Source of the DNA: Sphingobacterium sp. UBA4616
GTDB lineage: Bacteria > Bacteroidota > Bacteroidia > Sphingobacteriales > Sphingobacteriaceae
Direction of reading: 5' to 3'
Assembly: GCA_002386525.1 (NCBI GenBank)
Contig: DGIS01000005.1
Location: 106,253-170,252, forward strand
Length of the DNA: 64,000 nt
The notes beneath the pieces are model-generated. The model saw only the letters and a list, made by a program, of their open reading frames with translations. It was not told the origin of the DNA and made no database searches. Below are positions 8,357 to 17,800 of this stretch, one piece after another; the first letter of the stretch is position 1, and every line of letters begins with the position of its first letter. The position numbers and the translations under genes were made by a program.

Positions 8357-10042
8357 ATGGCAACAAATACTTATGACGCAATTGTAATCGGTTCGGGGAT
8401 AAGTGGTGGATGGGCTGCGAAAGAATTGACAGAGAAAGGGCTGAAAACAATTATGCTTGAGCGTGGTCGTAACATCGAACACATCAAAGATTATACTGCG
8501 CCAAATAAAAATCCATGGGAATGGCCTCATGCTGGCGGTCGTACGCAAAAAATGATCGAAGAGTATCCAGTTTTGCGTAGAGATTATCCATTGAACGAGA
8601 AAAACCTGGATTTTTGGGTAAATGAAAAGGAAAGCCCTTATACAGAAGTCAAACGTTTTGATTGGTACCGTGGGTATCATGTCGGCGGTAGATCGCTTAT
8701 GTGGGGAAGACAATCTTATCGTTTAGGCGATTTGGATTTCGAAGCTAACTTAAAAGATGGTCACGGTGTGGACTGGCCGATTCGTTATAATGAAATTGCC
8801 CCTTGGTATAGTTATGCTGAAAAATTTGCCGGTATCTCGGGTAATCGTGACGGTGTGCCGTCTTTGCCAGATGGAGATTATATGCCTGCAATGGCGATGA
8901 ATATTGTTGAAAAAGACTTGGCGGAGCGTTTGAAAAAACAATACGGCGGTCAACGTCATTTCATCATGGGTAGAACGGCCAATATTACCGTTCCGCATCA
9001 CGACCGTGTAAATTGTCAATATCAGAACCAATGCTGGTTGGGTTGTAATTTTGGTGCTTATTTCAGTACACAATCCGCAACTTTACCCGCAGCGAAAAAA
9101 ACAAATAACCTGACATTACGTCCTTTTTCCATCGTAACCAAAATTATCTACGATAAAAATACGAAAAAGGCAAAAGGTGTAGAAATTGTCGATGCTGAAA
9201 CAAATCAAACCTATGAATTTTTCGCAAAGGTCATCTTTGTTTGTGCATCTGCATTGAACTCAACGTGGGTATTGATGAATTCTGCTACGGATGTTTGGGA
9301 AGGCGGTCTGGGTAGCAGCAGTGGTGAATTGGGGCACAACCTGATGGATCACCATTTCCGTTGTGGTGCCGGAGGTAAGATTGATGGTTATTTGGATAGC
9401 TACGTGTACGGCCGCAGACCAACAGGTTTGTATGTGCCTCGTTTTGTAAACGTAGAAGGTGATACCAAAAAGCGTGATTATGTTCGTGGCTTTGGATACC
9501 AGGGTGCCGCAGGTCGCGGACGTTGGTCTGGTGCTGTTGCAGAAATGGAAGTTGGCGGTGCATGGAAAGATGCAATCTGCGAACCAGGTGACTGGACCGT
9601 AGGTTTTACCGCTTTCGGAGAAACCTTGCCTTATCACGAAAATAAAGTTACACTTGATAAGACCAAAAAAGATAAATGGGGATTACCTGTATTATCATTT
9701 GACGCGGAGATCAAGGATAATGAATTAAAGATGCGTGGTGACATGCAGAATGAAATGAAAGAAATGTTGGAAAACATTGGTGTGAAAGATATCTATACCT
9801 ACGATAATGTATATGGCTTCGGTCAAGGTATCCACGAAATGGGAACCGCCCGTATGGGACGTGATCCAAAGACTTCGGTCTTAAATGGTAATAACCAGGT
9901 GTGGGATGCTTTGAACGTATTTGTGACTGATGGTGCTTGTATGACATCTGCAGGTTGTGTCAATCCTTCATTAACGTACATGGCGCTTACTGCGCGTGCA
10001 GTTGACTTTGCAGTGAGCGAATTGAAAAAAGGTAACATCTAA
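8357..10042 (+). CDS. GMC-family FAD-dependent dehydrogenase, glucoside 3-dehydrogenase-like large subunit
   Basis: 561 aa. The FAD-binding Rossmann motif GSGISGG is at residues 12-18 and the C-terminal GMC domain has candidate catalytic His493 (GIHEMGTARMG) and Asn536 (CVNPSLTYMALT). Cysteines 220, 226 and 230 form C-x5-C-x3-C, the spacing that binds a [3Fe-4S] cluster in the FAD glucose dehydrogenase of Burkholderia cepacia. There is no signal peptide; in that enzyme type the catalytic subunit is exported bound to a Tat-signal small subunit, and a homologue of that subunit lies at 11515. The likely reaction is oxidation of a sugar or glycoside hydroxyl, probably C3, but the substrate is inferred from family and context. 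Confidence 0.92.
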   Translation: MATNTYDAIVIGSGISGGWAAKELTEKGLKTIMLERGRNIEHIKDYTAPNKNPWEWPHAGGRTQKMIEEYPVLRRDYPLNEKNLDFWVNEKESPYTEVKRFDWYRGYHVGGRSLMWGRQSYRLGDLDFEANLKDGHGVDWPIRYNEIAPWYSYAEKFAGISGNRDGVPSLPDGDYMPAMAMNIVEKDLAERLKKQYGGQRHFIMGRTANITVPHHDRVNCQYQNQCWLGCNFGAYFSTQSATLPAAKKTNNLTLRPFSIVTKIIYDKNTKKAKGVEIVDAETNQTYEFFAKVIFVCASALNSTWVLMNSATDVWEGGLGSSSGELGHNLMDHHFRCGAGGKIDGYLDSYVYGRRPTGLYVPRFVNVEGDTKKRDYVRGFGYQGAAGRGRWSGAVAEMEVGGAWKDAICEPGDWTVGFTAFGETLPYHENKVTLDKTKKDKWGLPVLSFDAEIKDNELKMRGDMQNEMKEMLENIGVKDIYTYDNVYGFGQGIHEMGTARMGRDPKTSVLNGNNQVWDALNVFVTDGACMTSAGCVNPSLTYMALTARAVDFAVSELKKGNI

Positions 10043-10061
10043 TAGCTAAAGATTGATAACA

Positions 10062-11495
10062 ATGGAAAATAACGCAAATAAGACGAGTAGAAGAGGTTTT
10101 ATAAAGAGCGCAGCAACAGCTGCTGCGGCTTTTATGATCGTCCCTCGCCATGTATTGGGCGGAAATGGCTTTACAGCTCCAAGCGACAAATTACAAGTAG
10201 CAGGTATCGGTGTTGGAGGGAAAGGTTTTAGTGACATCAATGCGTTTCATGATTCAGGAAAAGCAGATTTGGCTTTCTTGTGTGATGTGGACGACCGTCG
10301 TGCAGCCGGTGCATTAAAACGTTACCCTAAAGCAAAATATTATAAAGACTATCGCGAGATGTTGGATAAGGAACACAAACGTATTGAAGCTGTTTCTGTT
10401 TCGACTCCAGATCATCAACATGCAATTCAGGCGCTTGCCGCTATGCAATTAGGTAAGCACGTGTACGTTCAAAAACCGCTGACACACGATGTTTGGGAAG
10501 CCAGAGCATTGACGCATGCCGCTAAGAAATATAAAGTAGTGACCCAAATGGGAAATCAGGGGGCATCGAATGATGGACCACGTTTTGTGCGTGAATGGTA
10601 CGAAGCTGGTCTTATTGGTGATGTACATACTGTATATTGTTGGACAGACCGTCCGGTATGGCCTTCAGGTATTGCTTGGCCTACAGGTAAAGCTGATATT
10701 CCGAAAGAATTGGATTGGGATCTTTGGTTAGGTACTGCACCTTACAAAGAATATGTCGACAAACTGGTGCCTTTCAACTGGCGGGGCTGGTGGGATTATG
10801 GTACAGGAGCGTTAGGAGATATGGGCTGTCACTTGTTGGAAGTTCCTTTCAGTACGTTAGGGCTGACATATGTACAAGATGTACAAGCAACTGTAGGTTC
10901 TGTATATGTAGACGAATTCAAACGTGGATATTTCCCTGAAAGCTGTCCGCCATCAAGCCACGCGACATTAACATTCCCGAAAACACCGCGTACTAATGGC
11001 CCTGTCACGTTACACTGGATGGATGGTGGTATTCAGCCTGCCCGTCCGGATGAATTAGGTCCAAACGAAATTTTTGGTGATGGTGGTAACGGAATCTTAC
11101 TTGTGGGTACAAAGGGAAAAATCCTTGCTGATACTTATGGACAGAATGCACGTTTATTACCAACTTCAAGAAAAGAGCAAATTGCCCAAAAGTATGCTCG
11201 TGTACCGGGACAAGAAAGTGGACACTATGCACAATGGGTAGAAGCTTGTCAGGCTGGATACGGTAAGAAAGAGGTGAGTTCGCCATTTGAAATCGCCGGT
11301 CCGTTGACAGAAGCTTTATTGATGGCTAATTTGGCAATTAGAGGAGCTGATTTACGTATCGATGGCAAATATCCTGGACGTAACCTGAAATTGTTGTGGG
11401 ATAACAATAATATGCGCGTTACAAACTTTGATCATGTCAATCAGTATGTAAAACGTAATTACAGACAAGGTTGGGAAATGAAATATAATTTCTAA
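10062..11495 (+). CDS. Gfo/Idh/MocA-family oxidoreductase, Tat-exported (second copy)
   Basis: 477 aa from the ATG at 10062; an upstream TTG would add three residues but has no support. The twin-arginine signal is TSRRGFIKSAATAAAAF. The Rossmann motif is AGIGVGGKGF. The position of the usual E-K-P is Q-K-P (137-139, in YVQKPLTHD), a variant common in this long bacterial subfamily. The C-terminal half (RGWWDYGTGALGDMGCHLLE) is the bacterial-type oxidoreductase extension. It sits between the GMC large subunit (19 bases before) and the small subunit (19 bases after), suggesting it works on the same oxidised sugar. Confidence 0.9.
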   Translation: MENNANKTSRRGFIKSAATAAAAFMIVPRHVLGGNGFTAPSDKLQVAGIGVGGKGFSDINAFHDSGKADLAFLCDVDDRRAAGALKRYPKAKYYKDYREMLDKEHKRIEAVSVSTPDHQHAIQALAAMQLGKHVYVQKPLTHDVWEARALTHAAKKYKVVTQMGNQGASNDGPRFVREWYEAGLIGDVHTVYCWTDRPVWPSGIAWPTGKADIPKELDWDLWLGTAPYKEYVDKLVPFNWRGWWDYGTGALGDMGCHLLEVPFSTLGLTYVQDVQATVGSVYVDEFKRGYFPESCPPSSHATLTFPKTPRTNGPVTLHWMDGGIQPARPDELGPNEIFGDGGNGILLVGTKGKILADTYGQNARLLPTSRKEQIAQKYARVPGQESGHYAQWVEACQAGYGKKEVSSPFEIAGPLTEALLMANLAIRGADLRIDGKYPGRNLKLLWDNNNMRVTNFDHVNQYVKRNYRQGWEMKYNF

Positions 11496-11514
11496 AATTA
11501 AGATATTTAGTAGT

Positions 11515-12144
11515 ATGAATAGAAGAGAAGCATTACAACGAGTTGCCTTAATTTTAGGAGGTACCGTTATTGGCGCTAATTTATTTTTGGAAGGTTGTAC
11601 ACGTTCGGCAACGAAAGATGTACAAGCATTATTTGAAGCTAAAACGACCGATTTATTAGGCGACCTAGCTGAAGCAATCTTACCAGCTACCGCTACCCCG
11701 GGAGCGAAAGAAGCAGGAGTAGGAAGTTTTATTCCTGTCATGGTACGTGATTGTTATACAGAGAAGCAGCAAAAAGCGTTTTTAGATGGTTTGGGCAGTT
11801 TGGACGATAAGTCGAAAGAAGTGAAAGGGAAACCATTCCTGGAACTTTCGGCGGAAGATAGAACGGCGGTTGCGGCGGCTTTGGATAAAGAAGCGAACGA
11901 GTTTAACAAAAAACAGGCTGAAGATCAGAAAGATATTCGGGAGAAAAATAGAGAGAAACAGAATGAATTGTACAATTATGTGGATAATGATCCACCTCAT
12001 TGGTTCACCATGTTTAAACAGCTCACGTTGACTGGTTTCTTTAACTCTGAACTGGGCTGTACGAAGGCACTGCGCTATGTGAAGATTCCCGGAAAATTTG
12101 ATGGTAACCTTCCCTACAAAAAAGGAGACAAAGCATTTGCTTAA
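11515..12144 (+). CDS. Gluconate 2-dehydrogenase subunit 3-like protein, Tat small subunit of the GMC dehydrogenase
   Basis: 209 aa. It opens with NRREALQRVALILGG, a twin-arginine signal, and has Cys28 in LFLEGC, which could be a lipidation site although Glu at -2 is unusual. The body (LLGDLAEAILPATATPGAKEAGVGSFI, later HWFTMFKQLTLTGFFNSELGC) is typical of the subunit that escorts the FAD subunit through the Tat system. It is the last gene of the block. The third, haem-bearing subunit known from other members is not encoded nearby. Confidence 0.9.
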   Translation: MNRREALQRVALILGGTVIGANLFLEGCTRSATKDVQALFEAKTTDLLGDLAEAILPATATPGAKEAGVGSFIPVMVRDCYTEKQQKAFLDGLGSLDDKSKEVKGKPFLELSAEDRTAVAAALDKEANEFNKKQAEDQKDIREKNREKQNELYNYVDNDPPHWFTMFKQLTLTGFFNSELGCTKALRYVKIPGKFDGNLPYKKGDKAFA

Positions 12145-12167
12145 CAAAGCTTGCAATAGTAAAGATA

Positions 12168-12194
12168 AAAAGGAGGCCATGGTCTCCTTTTTAT
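12168..12194. terminator. Bidirectional terminator between the oxidation block and the thioesterase gene
   Basis: Stem AAGGAGG / GTCTCCTT around a short CCATGG centre, flanked by A-rich and T-rich runs on opposite sides. It can end transcription from both converging genes and overlaps the thioesterase stop codon. Confidence 0.8.
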
Positions 12195-12916
12195 TTTGTC
12201 TCGATTGCCAGGGCAAAATGGATCCGCTGCTGTTTAGTAACGGTCATGAAATATCCCTGATCGGTAGAATCACCATTGATTTCTACAGTATCATTATAGC
12301 GCAGTTCACGAAGATAGTTCATCTCCAGCGATTTGATCTGATTAGTTAACACGAGCTCCATAGGCAACCTGTCCATACACCAGTCGAGATATTTGACATT
12401 GTTGGCGTGGTTGACAATATCCAGATCGGAAAGTTTTACGATATATTCATCCCTATTTTTGACCGTGCTGGAAATATCGAGTTTAGAAAACGGCCGCTGA
12501 GTAGCCGGACGGTCTGGGTATGTCACAAAATCTCCAGTCGAAATTGCGAGCGTTTCGGAACTTCTTTTCACCGTATTGATGACAGCCCAGTAACTGCTTG
12601 CTGTCACATAGAGCTGCCCATTCACTGTAATTTCAAAATTTCTGGTCGAGCGCGCGCCTTCTAATTCTTGTACCCAGGTCTTCACCTTGACAATATCCAT
12701 CCATTTGGGTAATCTCGCAATCTCAATTCGTATACGGCTTAGTACCCACGTTTGGTTATGTTTGGCCATTTCTTTAAATCCAAACCCCGCTACATTGGCA
12801 TGCTCTCCAGCGGTGAGCTGCAAAATATTAGACAAATCGGAGAAGCGGATGCGACCATTGGAGTAGCACTGCGTGAAATTAATTTCCCACTCTCTTTCGA
12901 AAACAGAACGTTCCAT
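12191..12916 (-). CDS. Acyl-ACP thioesterase (FatA/FatB-like)
   Basis: 241 aa. It hydrolyses acyl-ACP to free fatty acid in the cytoplasm. Double hot-dog architecture: N-terminal half with FSDLSNILQLTAGEHANVAG and TWVLSRIRIEIARLPKW, second half with DIVNHANNVKYLDWCMDRLP, where Asn-His and Cys positions match the catalytic region of the family. It is a single gene, converging on the oxidation block and diverging from the 107-aa gene. A -7-like element (TATTTTTG on this strand) lies at 12934-12941, giving a leader of only about 15 nt. Confidence 0.92.
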   Translation of the reverse strand: MERSVFEREWEINFTQCYSNGRIRFSDLSNILQLTAGEHANVAGFGFKEMAKHNQTWVLSRIRIEIARLPKWMDIVKVKTWVQELEGARSTRNFEITVNGQLYVTASSYWAVINTVKRSSETLAISTGDFVTYPDRPATQRPFSKLDISSTVKNRDEYIVKLSDLDIVNHANNVKYLDWCMDRLPMELVLTNQIKSLEMNYLRELRYNDTVEINGDSTDQGYFMTVTKQQRIHFALAIETK

Positions 12917-12933
12917 ATAGCATATATTTTCGG

Positions 12934-12941
12934 CAAAAATA
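12934..12941 (-). promoter_or_regulatory. Candidate -7 element for the thioesterase gene
   Basis: Reads TATTTTTG on the minus strand, matching Bacteroidota TAnnTTTG, 18 bases before the start codon. No convincing -33 TTTG was found at the expected distance. Confidence 0.45.
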
Positions 12942-13137
12942 GATAATATGAATGATTTATGCCATCCTCACACTATGAAATGACACTATATTCAGATAAC
13001 GCGCACTCGCCCCAAGGTGCAAACGTTTTTTTATTGTAAAATAAATGATAGTTTTCTATTATAGTATTGATTTTTATAAGTGGAATTGGTAGATTTAAAT
13101 AAGCCAATGGCAGAAAGGAATAAAATAAGATTGGCTT

Positions 13138-13461
13138 TTGCGCGTTATCAATAGTGAACGCAAAGAATATTTTTACACATTAAATGCTCGTATTATGGTT
13201 GGACAACTAATAGCTAAAGAGGAAATTCCTCAGTTTAAATTTATCCCGGCGATTGAAGATAAAACAGCTACCTTTATGGATAAATTGAAAGGCGCACTTC
13301 GGTTGGGAAATGAGTTTAAATCCAAAACCGAAATTGCCTTTCAGACAGATTCCGGACCAAAGCGTATCGAAACCACTGTGTGGTCTTTAACCGATAGATA
13401 TATTCAGATTAAGAGTGGCGTTTTAATACCATTAAAGTCTATTATAGCAATTGATTATTAA
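13138..13461 (+). CDS. Conserved-looking 107-aa protein of unknown function
   Basis: Frame is open from a TTG at 13138; the only in-frame ATG is at 13195, inside what looks like folded protein, and a stop lies at 13126. The protein has a basic middle (FMDKLKGALRLGNEFKSKTE) and a beta-rich end (RIETTVWSLTDRYIQIKSGVLIPLKSIIAIDY), no signal peptide and no Cys pairs. A 15-codon ORF (13107-13154) overlaps the start in another frame. Family not recognised; the perfect terminator right after the stop supports it being a real gene. Confidence 0.65.
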   Translation: MRVINSERKEYFYTLNARIMVGQLIAKEEIPQFKFIPAIEDKTATFMDKLKGALRLGNEFKSKTEIAFQTDSGPKRIETTVWSLTDRYIQIKSGVLIPLKSIIAIDY

Positions 13462-13466
13462 GCAAT

Positions 13467-13504
13467 AAAACGAGAGGCTCCTAATTTAAGGAGCCTCTCG
13501 TTTT
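13467..13504. terminator. Very strong bidirectional terminator
   Basis: A perfect 16-bp stem (AAAACGAGAGGCTCCT and its complement) with a 6-nt loop sits between the 107-aa gene and the efflux operon. The A/T ends give a U-tract in either direction. Confidence 0.93.
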
Positions 13505-13584
13505 ATACGATTACATCTTGCCTGTTGGCAAAAAAAGAGTTTATTGTCTTTTCTTCAAAAGGGAGCTTTTGTAAACCGTAATTT

Positions 13585-14886
13585 TTAGTACGATTCACCG
13601 GTCAATTCTTTTAGTCGTATCTCCGAGACTTTAGCATCGTATTGTGCAGTATAACTCCGCGTCATTGCATTGATGTAATTTAACTGCGCTGTTCTTACTT
13701 CCAACGTTGTTATGGTACCGATCCGGAATTTATCCATGGTGATGTTTAAATTTTCTTTTGCCAGTTCCTCATTTTTCCGTTCTACATTGGCCAGTTCGAT
13801 GTTGGTAATGTAGGTTTGAAACAAAGTCCTTACCTGAGCCTGTATATCTTGTTTTTGCTGTTTTATCTGTATTTCAGAACTTTTGATCTGAAATTTGGCG
13901 ATACGTTCGTTTCTGTTTTGCAAAAAGCCATTGAAGATGTTAAGGGATGCTGATACACCGTAGGTGAGACCTCTATTTTTGTTTTCTGTAGAGAAACCAA
14001 GTGAGGAGTGAGATTCGTTCCAATTATACCCACTATTTAAACCAATTTTAGGGTAACGTTCGGCTTTCACTGCCTTTAGGTTGAGTTCGGCGACACGATT
14101 GTTGATGATGGCAAGCTGAATTTGAGGATTTTGTTGATCAGCAATTTCGATGAGATTACCCAGTTTAAGATCCGTATCCAGTTTCATTTCATCTTCAACT
14201 TCAAAGTCTAGGCTCAAATCTCTAGTCATCAATTGGTTGAGGTAAGTTTTGGTGTTTTTAAAGCTTTCGAGTTGCCTGAGTAGGTTTGTCTGATCGGTAT
14301 TCAGGTCGACTTTGGCATTCAGCAGATCGAGCTTGGAACCTTTTCCGATCTGTAGGCGATTTTCGGCCAGAGTAACCCGATATTGAGAAAGTGTAATGGT
14401 TGTATCTAAAGCGTCAATCAATCGTTTTTGCTGTACAAGATTATAATAGGTGGCCATGACTTCACTGAGTTGTGTAATGACCTCATATCTAATCTCCGCC
14501 TCACCCTGACGCTGTATCTCTTTAAATCGATCCCTACGCGCAAACATACCCAATCCGTCAAATATCGTCCAGTTTAAGTTAACGCCATACGACATATTGT
14601 CATTTTTAGCATTGGAAACCTGCTGTACTTGTCCATCGGCCCTAACCTGTCGTGAATTCTGAACCGAATTGCTTCTGTTAAATGTGCCGGTTACTGCGGG
14701 AAGCATACCAGCGCTTCCCAAACTGGTATTCTCGATATCAATGTTGTTGTCATTTTTAGCCAAAAGAATATTGAAGTTATTGCTCAACGTTGTTTTTAGC
14801 GCATCTTCCAAGGTCAATATCTCTTGGGCACGAGCTTGAAACATGATGGAGCAAAGCCATATTAGTAGGGTGAAATTTCTCTTCAT
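13585..14886 (-). CDS. TolC-family outer-membrane efflux channel
   Basis: 433 aa with a Sec signal (to about residue 20, ARAQ). The two halves carry the repeated TolC pattern: LTLEDALKTTLSNNFNILLAKND at the N-terminus, long amphipathic helices, then LNIFNGFLQNRNERIAK and FRIGTITTLEVRTAQLNYINA. It forms the outer-membrane exit duct of the RND pump encoded directly upstream (6-base gap). Last gene of the three-gene efflux operon. Confidence 0.94.
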   Translation of the reverse strand: MKRNFTLLIWLCSIMFQARAQEILTLEDALKTTLSNNFNILLAKNDNNIDIENTSLGSAGMLPAVTGTFNRSNSVQNSRQVRADGQVQQVSNAKNDNMSYGVNLNWTIFDGLGMFARRDRFKEIQRQGEAEIRYEVITQLSEVMATYYNLVQQKRLIDALDTTITLSQYRVTLAENRLQIGKGSKLDLLNAKVDLNTDQTNLLRQLESFKNTKTYLNQLMTRDLSLDFEVEDEMKLDTDLKLGNLIEIADQQNPQIQLAIINNRVAELNLKAVKAERYPKIGLNSGYNWNESHSSLGFSTENKNRGLTYGVSASLNIFNGFLQNRNERIAKFQIKSSEIQIKQQKQDIQAQVRTLFQTYITNIELANVERKNEELAKENLNITMDKFRIGTITTLEVRTAQLNYINAMTRSYTAQYDAKVSEIRLKELTGESY

Positions 14887-14892
14887 GTTTAA

Positions 14893-17800
14893 TTATTCGT
14901 AGCTTTTAATGTTATCAAATTCTGGTCTATGCTTTTTTTGTCGTGACCACATATAGTAGATGGCCGGGATGATGAACAAGGTCAGAATAAGCGAAAATAT
15001 GGTACCCCCGACGATTACTACCCCCATTCCAATTCTGCTGGTCGAAGCAGCACCGAGCGACATCGCAATTGGCAATGCACCGAGTGCGATGGCCAAACTG
15101 GTCATTAAAATTGGTCTAAGGCGCGATTCGGCTGCATGCATGATTGCCTCAAATTTTTCCATTCCTTCTTCTCGCATCTGGTTGGCAAATTCGACAATCA
15201 GAATACCATTTTTGGTGACGAGGCCGATTAGCATGATTGTCCCAATTTGACTGAATATATTCCAGGTTTGGTCAAATAACCACAAACTGATCAGGGCGCC
15301 GGCTACAGCCATCGGTACCGTAAGGATAATGATAAATGGGTCGAGAAAGCTTTCAAATTGAGCCGCTAGGATCAGGTAGATAAGCAACAAAGCAAGGCCG
15401 AAGGCAAATAGGGTATTGGAGCTACTCTCAACAAAATCACGCGATTCACCGCTAAGATCGGTCGTAAAGCTCTGATCGAGTACTTTTTCCTTTATACGGT
15501 CCATTGCAGCAATGCCGTCGCTCATACTCATACCAGGAGCCAAGCCGGCGGAAACGGTCGCGGACATATAACGGTTGTTATGATAGAGTTGGGGCGGACT
15601 GCTTTCTTCTTTCACACTTACAACGTTGTCCAATTGGATAAGCTGCCCCATGTTATTGCGAACATAGATGGAAGAAAGATCCGTTGGAGTCGCCCGACGG
15701 TCATTCTCAACCTGGCCAATTACTTGATATTGTTTACCATCGCGCATAAAATAGGCAAATCGTTGACCGCTTAGCAACAGTTGTAAGGATTGAGATACAT
15801 CCAGTACAGATACGCCAAGGCTCAGCGCTTTTAGACGGTCAATTTCGACATGAAGTTCTGGTTTGTTGAACTTTAGGTTGATATCCGTTGTCGAGAATGT
15901 TGGATCACTGTTCACCTCAGTCATAAATTGAGGTATTTTTTCCTGCAGCTTTTCGAAATTCTGCGCCTGAATAATATACTGAACGGGTAATCCGCCTCTT
16001 CGGTTCATGGATATCGTTGGCGTCTGTGAAACATTGACGCGAACGGCATCGTATTGTTTGGTCCACTTGGTCAGTTCTTTAGCGATATCGTCCTGCGATT
16101 TCTGACGTTCACTTGGGTCAACCAACGTCATCCGGATACGGCCGGAGTTGACCGATGCGGCGCCAAATCCCGGCGAAGTGATGTTAAGACTGATCTTATT
16201 CTCCGGGATCGAATCATACACCAGTTTATCAAGTTCCTGCATATAGCGATCCATATATTCATAGGTGGCACCCTCTGGACCTGTTACATTGACAGAAATA
16301 TTACTTCGGTCATCATAAGGTGCAGTTTCCTTTTTAATGGACGAAAAAAGGATTCCAATAATCACAAAGCAGATGATCAGGATTGGAAAGCTGATCCATT
16401 TAAATTTCATGAATTTGTCAAGGGTATTGGCATACCCCTTGTTCATCTTGACAAACATGGGTTCGGTCCAATTATAAAATTTCGTCTTCTTGTGTCCACC
16501 ACCCTTGATCAAATAGGCATTGAGCATAGGGGTGAGGGTCAGGGAAACAAATGCAGAAACCAGTACGGCCGAAGCGATAACGACCCCAAATTCGCGAAAT
16601 AAACGCCCCACAAAGCCTTGAAGAAATATAACAGGTAAGAATACGGCTGCAAGTGTGATTGAAATCGAGATAACGGCAAAGAAGATTTCCTTCGAGCCCT
16701 TCAAAGCAGCCTCTATGGGAGACATACCTTCTTCCACTTTCTTAAAGATATTTTCCGTCACTACAATCCCATCGTCGACGACAAGACCTGTCGCGAGTAC
16801 AATAGCGAGCAACGTAAGTACATTAATCGAAAATCCGAAAATGTACATAATAAAAAAGGTTGCAATCAATGAGACGGGAATATCCAGAAGAGGCCGCAAT
16901 GCAATACCCCAGTCGCGGAAGAAAAAGTAAATAATCAAGGTAACCAAGATAATTGAAATCAGCAATGTCTCGGCGACTTCCTCAACAGATTTCTTAATAA
17001 ATGTGGTGTTGTCAGAAGCAATGTTAAGGATAATATCTTGGGGTAGATCTTCCTTGATCTGATCGAGCATTTTATAAAAATTATTGGCAATATCGAGGTA
17101 GTTTGTACCGGGTTGAGGAATAATCGCTATACCAACCAATTGCTTCCCATTGCTGACCATTTTTGTTTCCAGGTTTTCGGCATCTATTTCTGCCCGGCCA
17201 ATGTCGATGAATTTGACAATACGGCTGCTATCGGATTTCAGAATGATATCATTAAACTCTTCGGGTGTAGAAAGATTTCCTACTGTCTTTACGGTGAGCT
17301 CCGTGGTGTTTCCGACAATTTTTCCAGAGGGCAATTCAACGTTTTGGTTATTCAGAGCCGTGCGGATATCAGAAGCCGTAATGCCATACGCAGCCATACG
17401 GTCGGGGTTGAGCCATAATCGCATGGCGTAGCGTTTTTGACCATAAATTTGGGTACTGCTGACACCTGGAATCGTCTGTAGTCTTTCCGAGATCACATTT
17501 TCTGCGTAGTCGCTCAGCGAAAGTTTATCGCGCGTTTCACTTTGTAGCGTCAACGTGATGATAGGATCGGAATCAGCGTCAGCCTTGGAAACAACGGGTG
17601 GGGCATCAATATCCTGAGGTAAACTTCGGATGGCCTGAGAGACCTTATCACGGACATCATTTGCCGCCTCTTCAAGATTTTTTTGCAGACCAAATTCGAT
17701 GGTAATATTACTGGACCCCTGGTTACTGGAGGAGGATATATTCCGGATACCATCGATGGAATTGATAGCCTTTTCTAAGGGCTCGGTAATCTGAGATTCA

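Noticed and set aside
11782..12216. 144-codon antisense frame over the subunit 3 gene
   Set aside because: Runs through the bidirectional terminator and is rich in Phe/Leu from reversed Lys codons.
16054..16602. 182-codon forward frame inside the RND permease gene
   Set aside because: Antisense shadow of a conserved permease; no family features.
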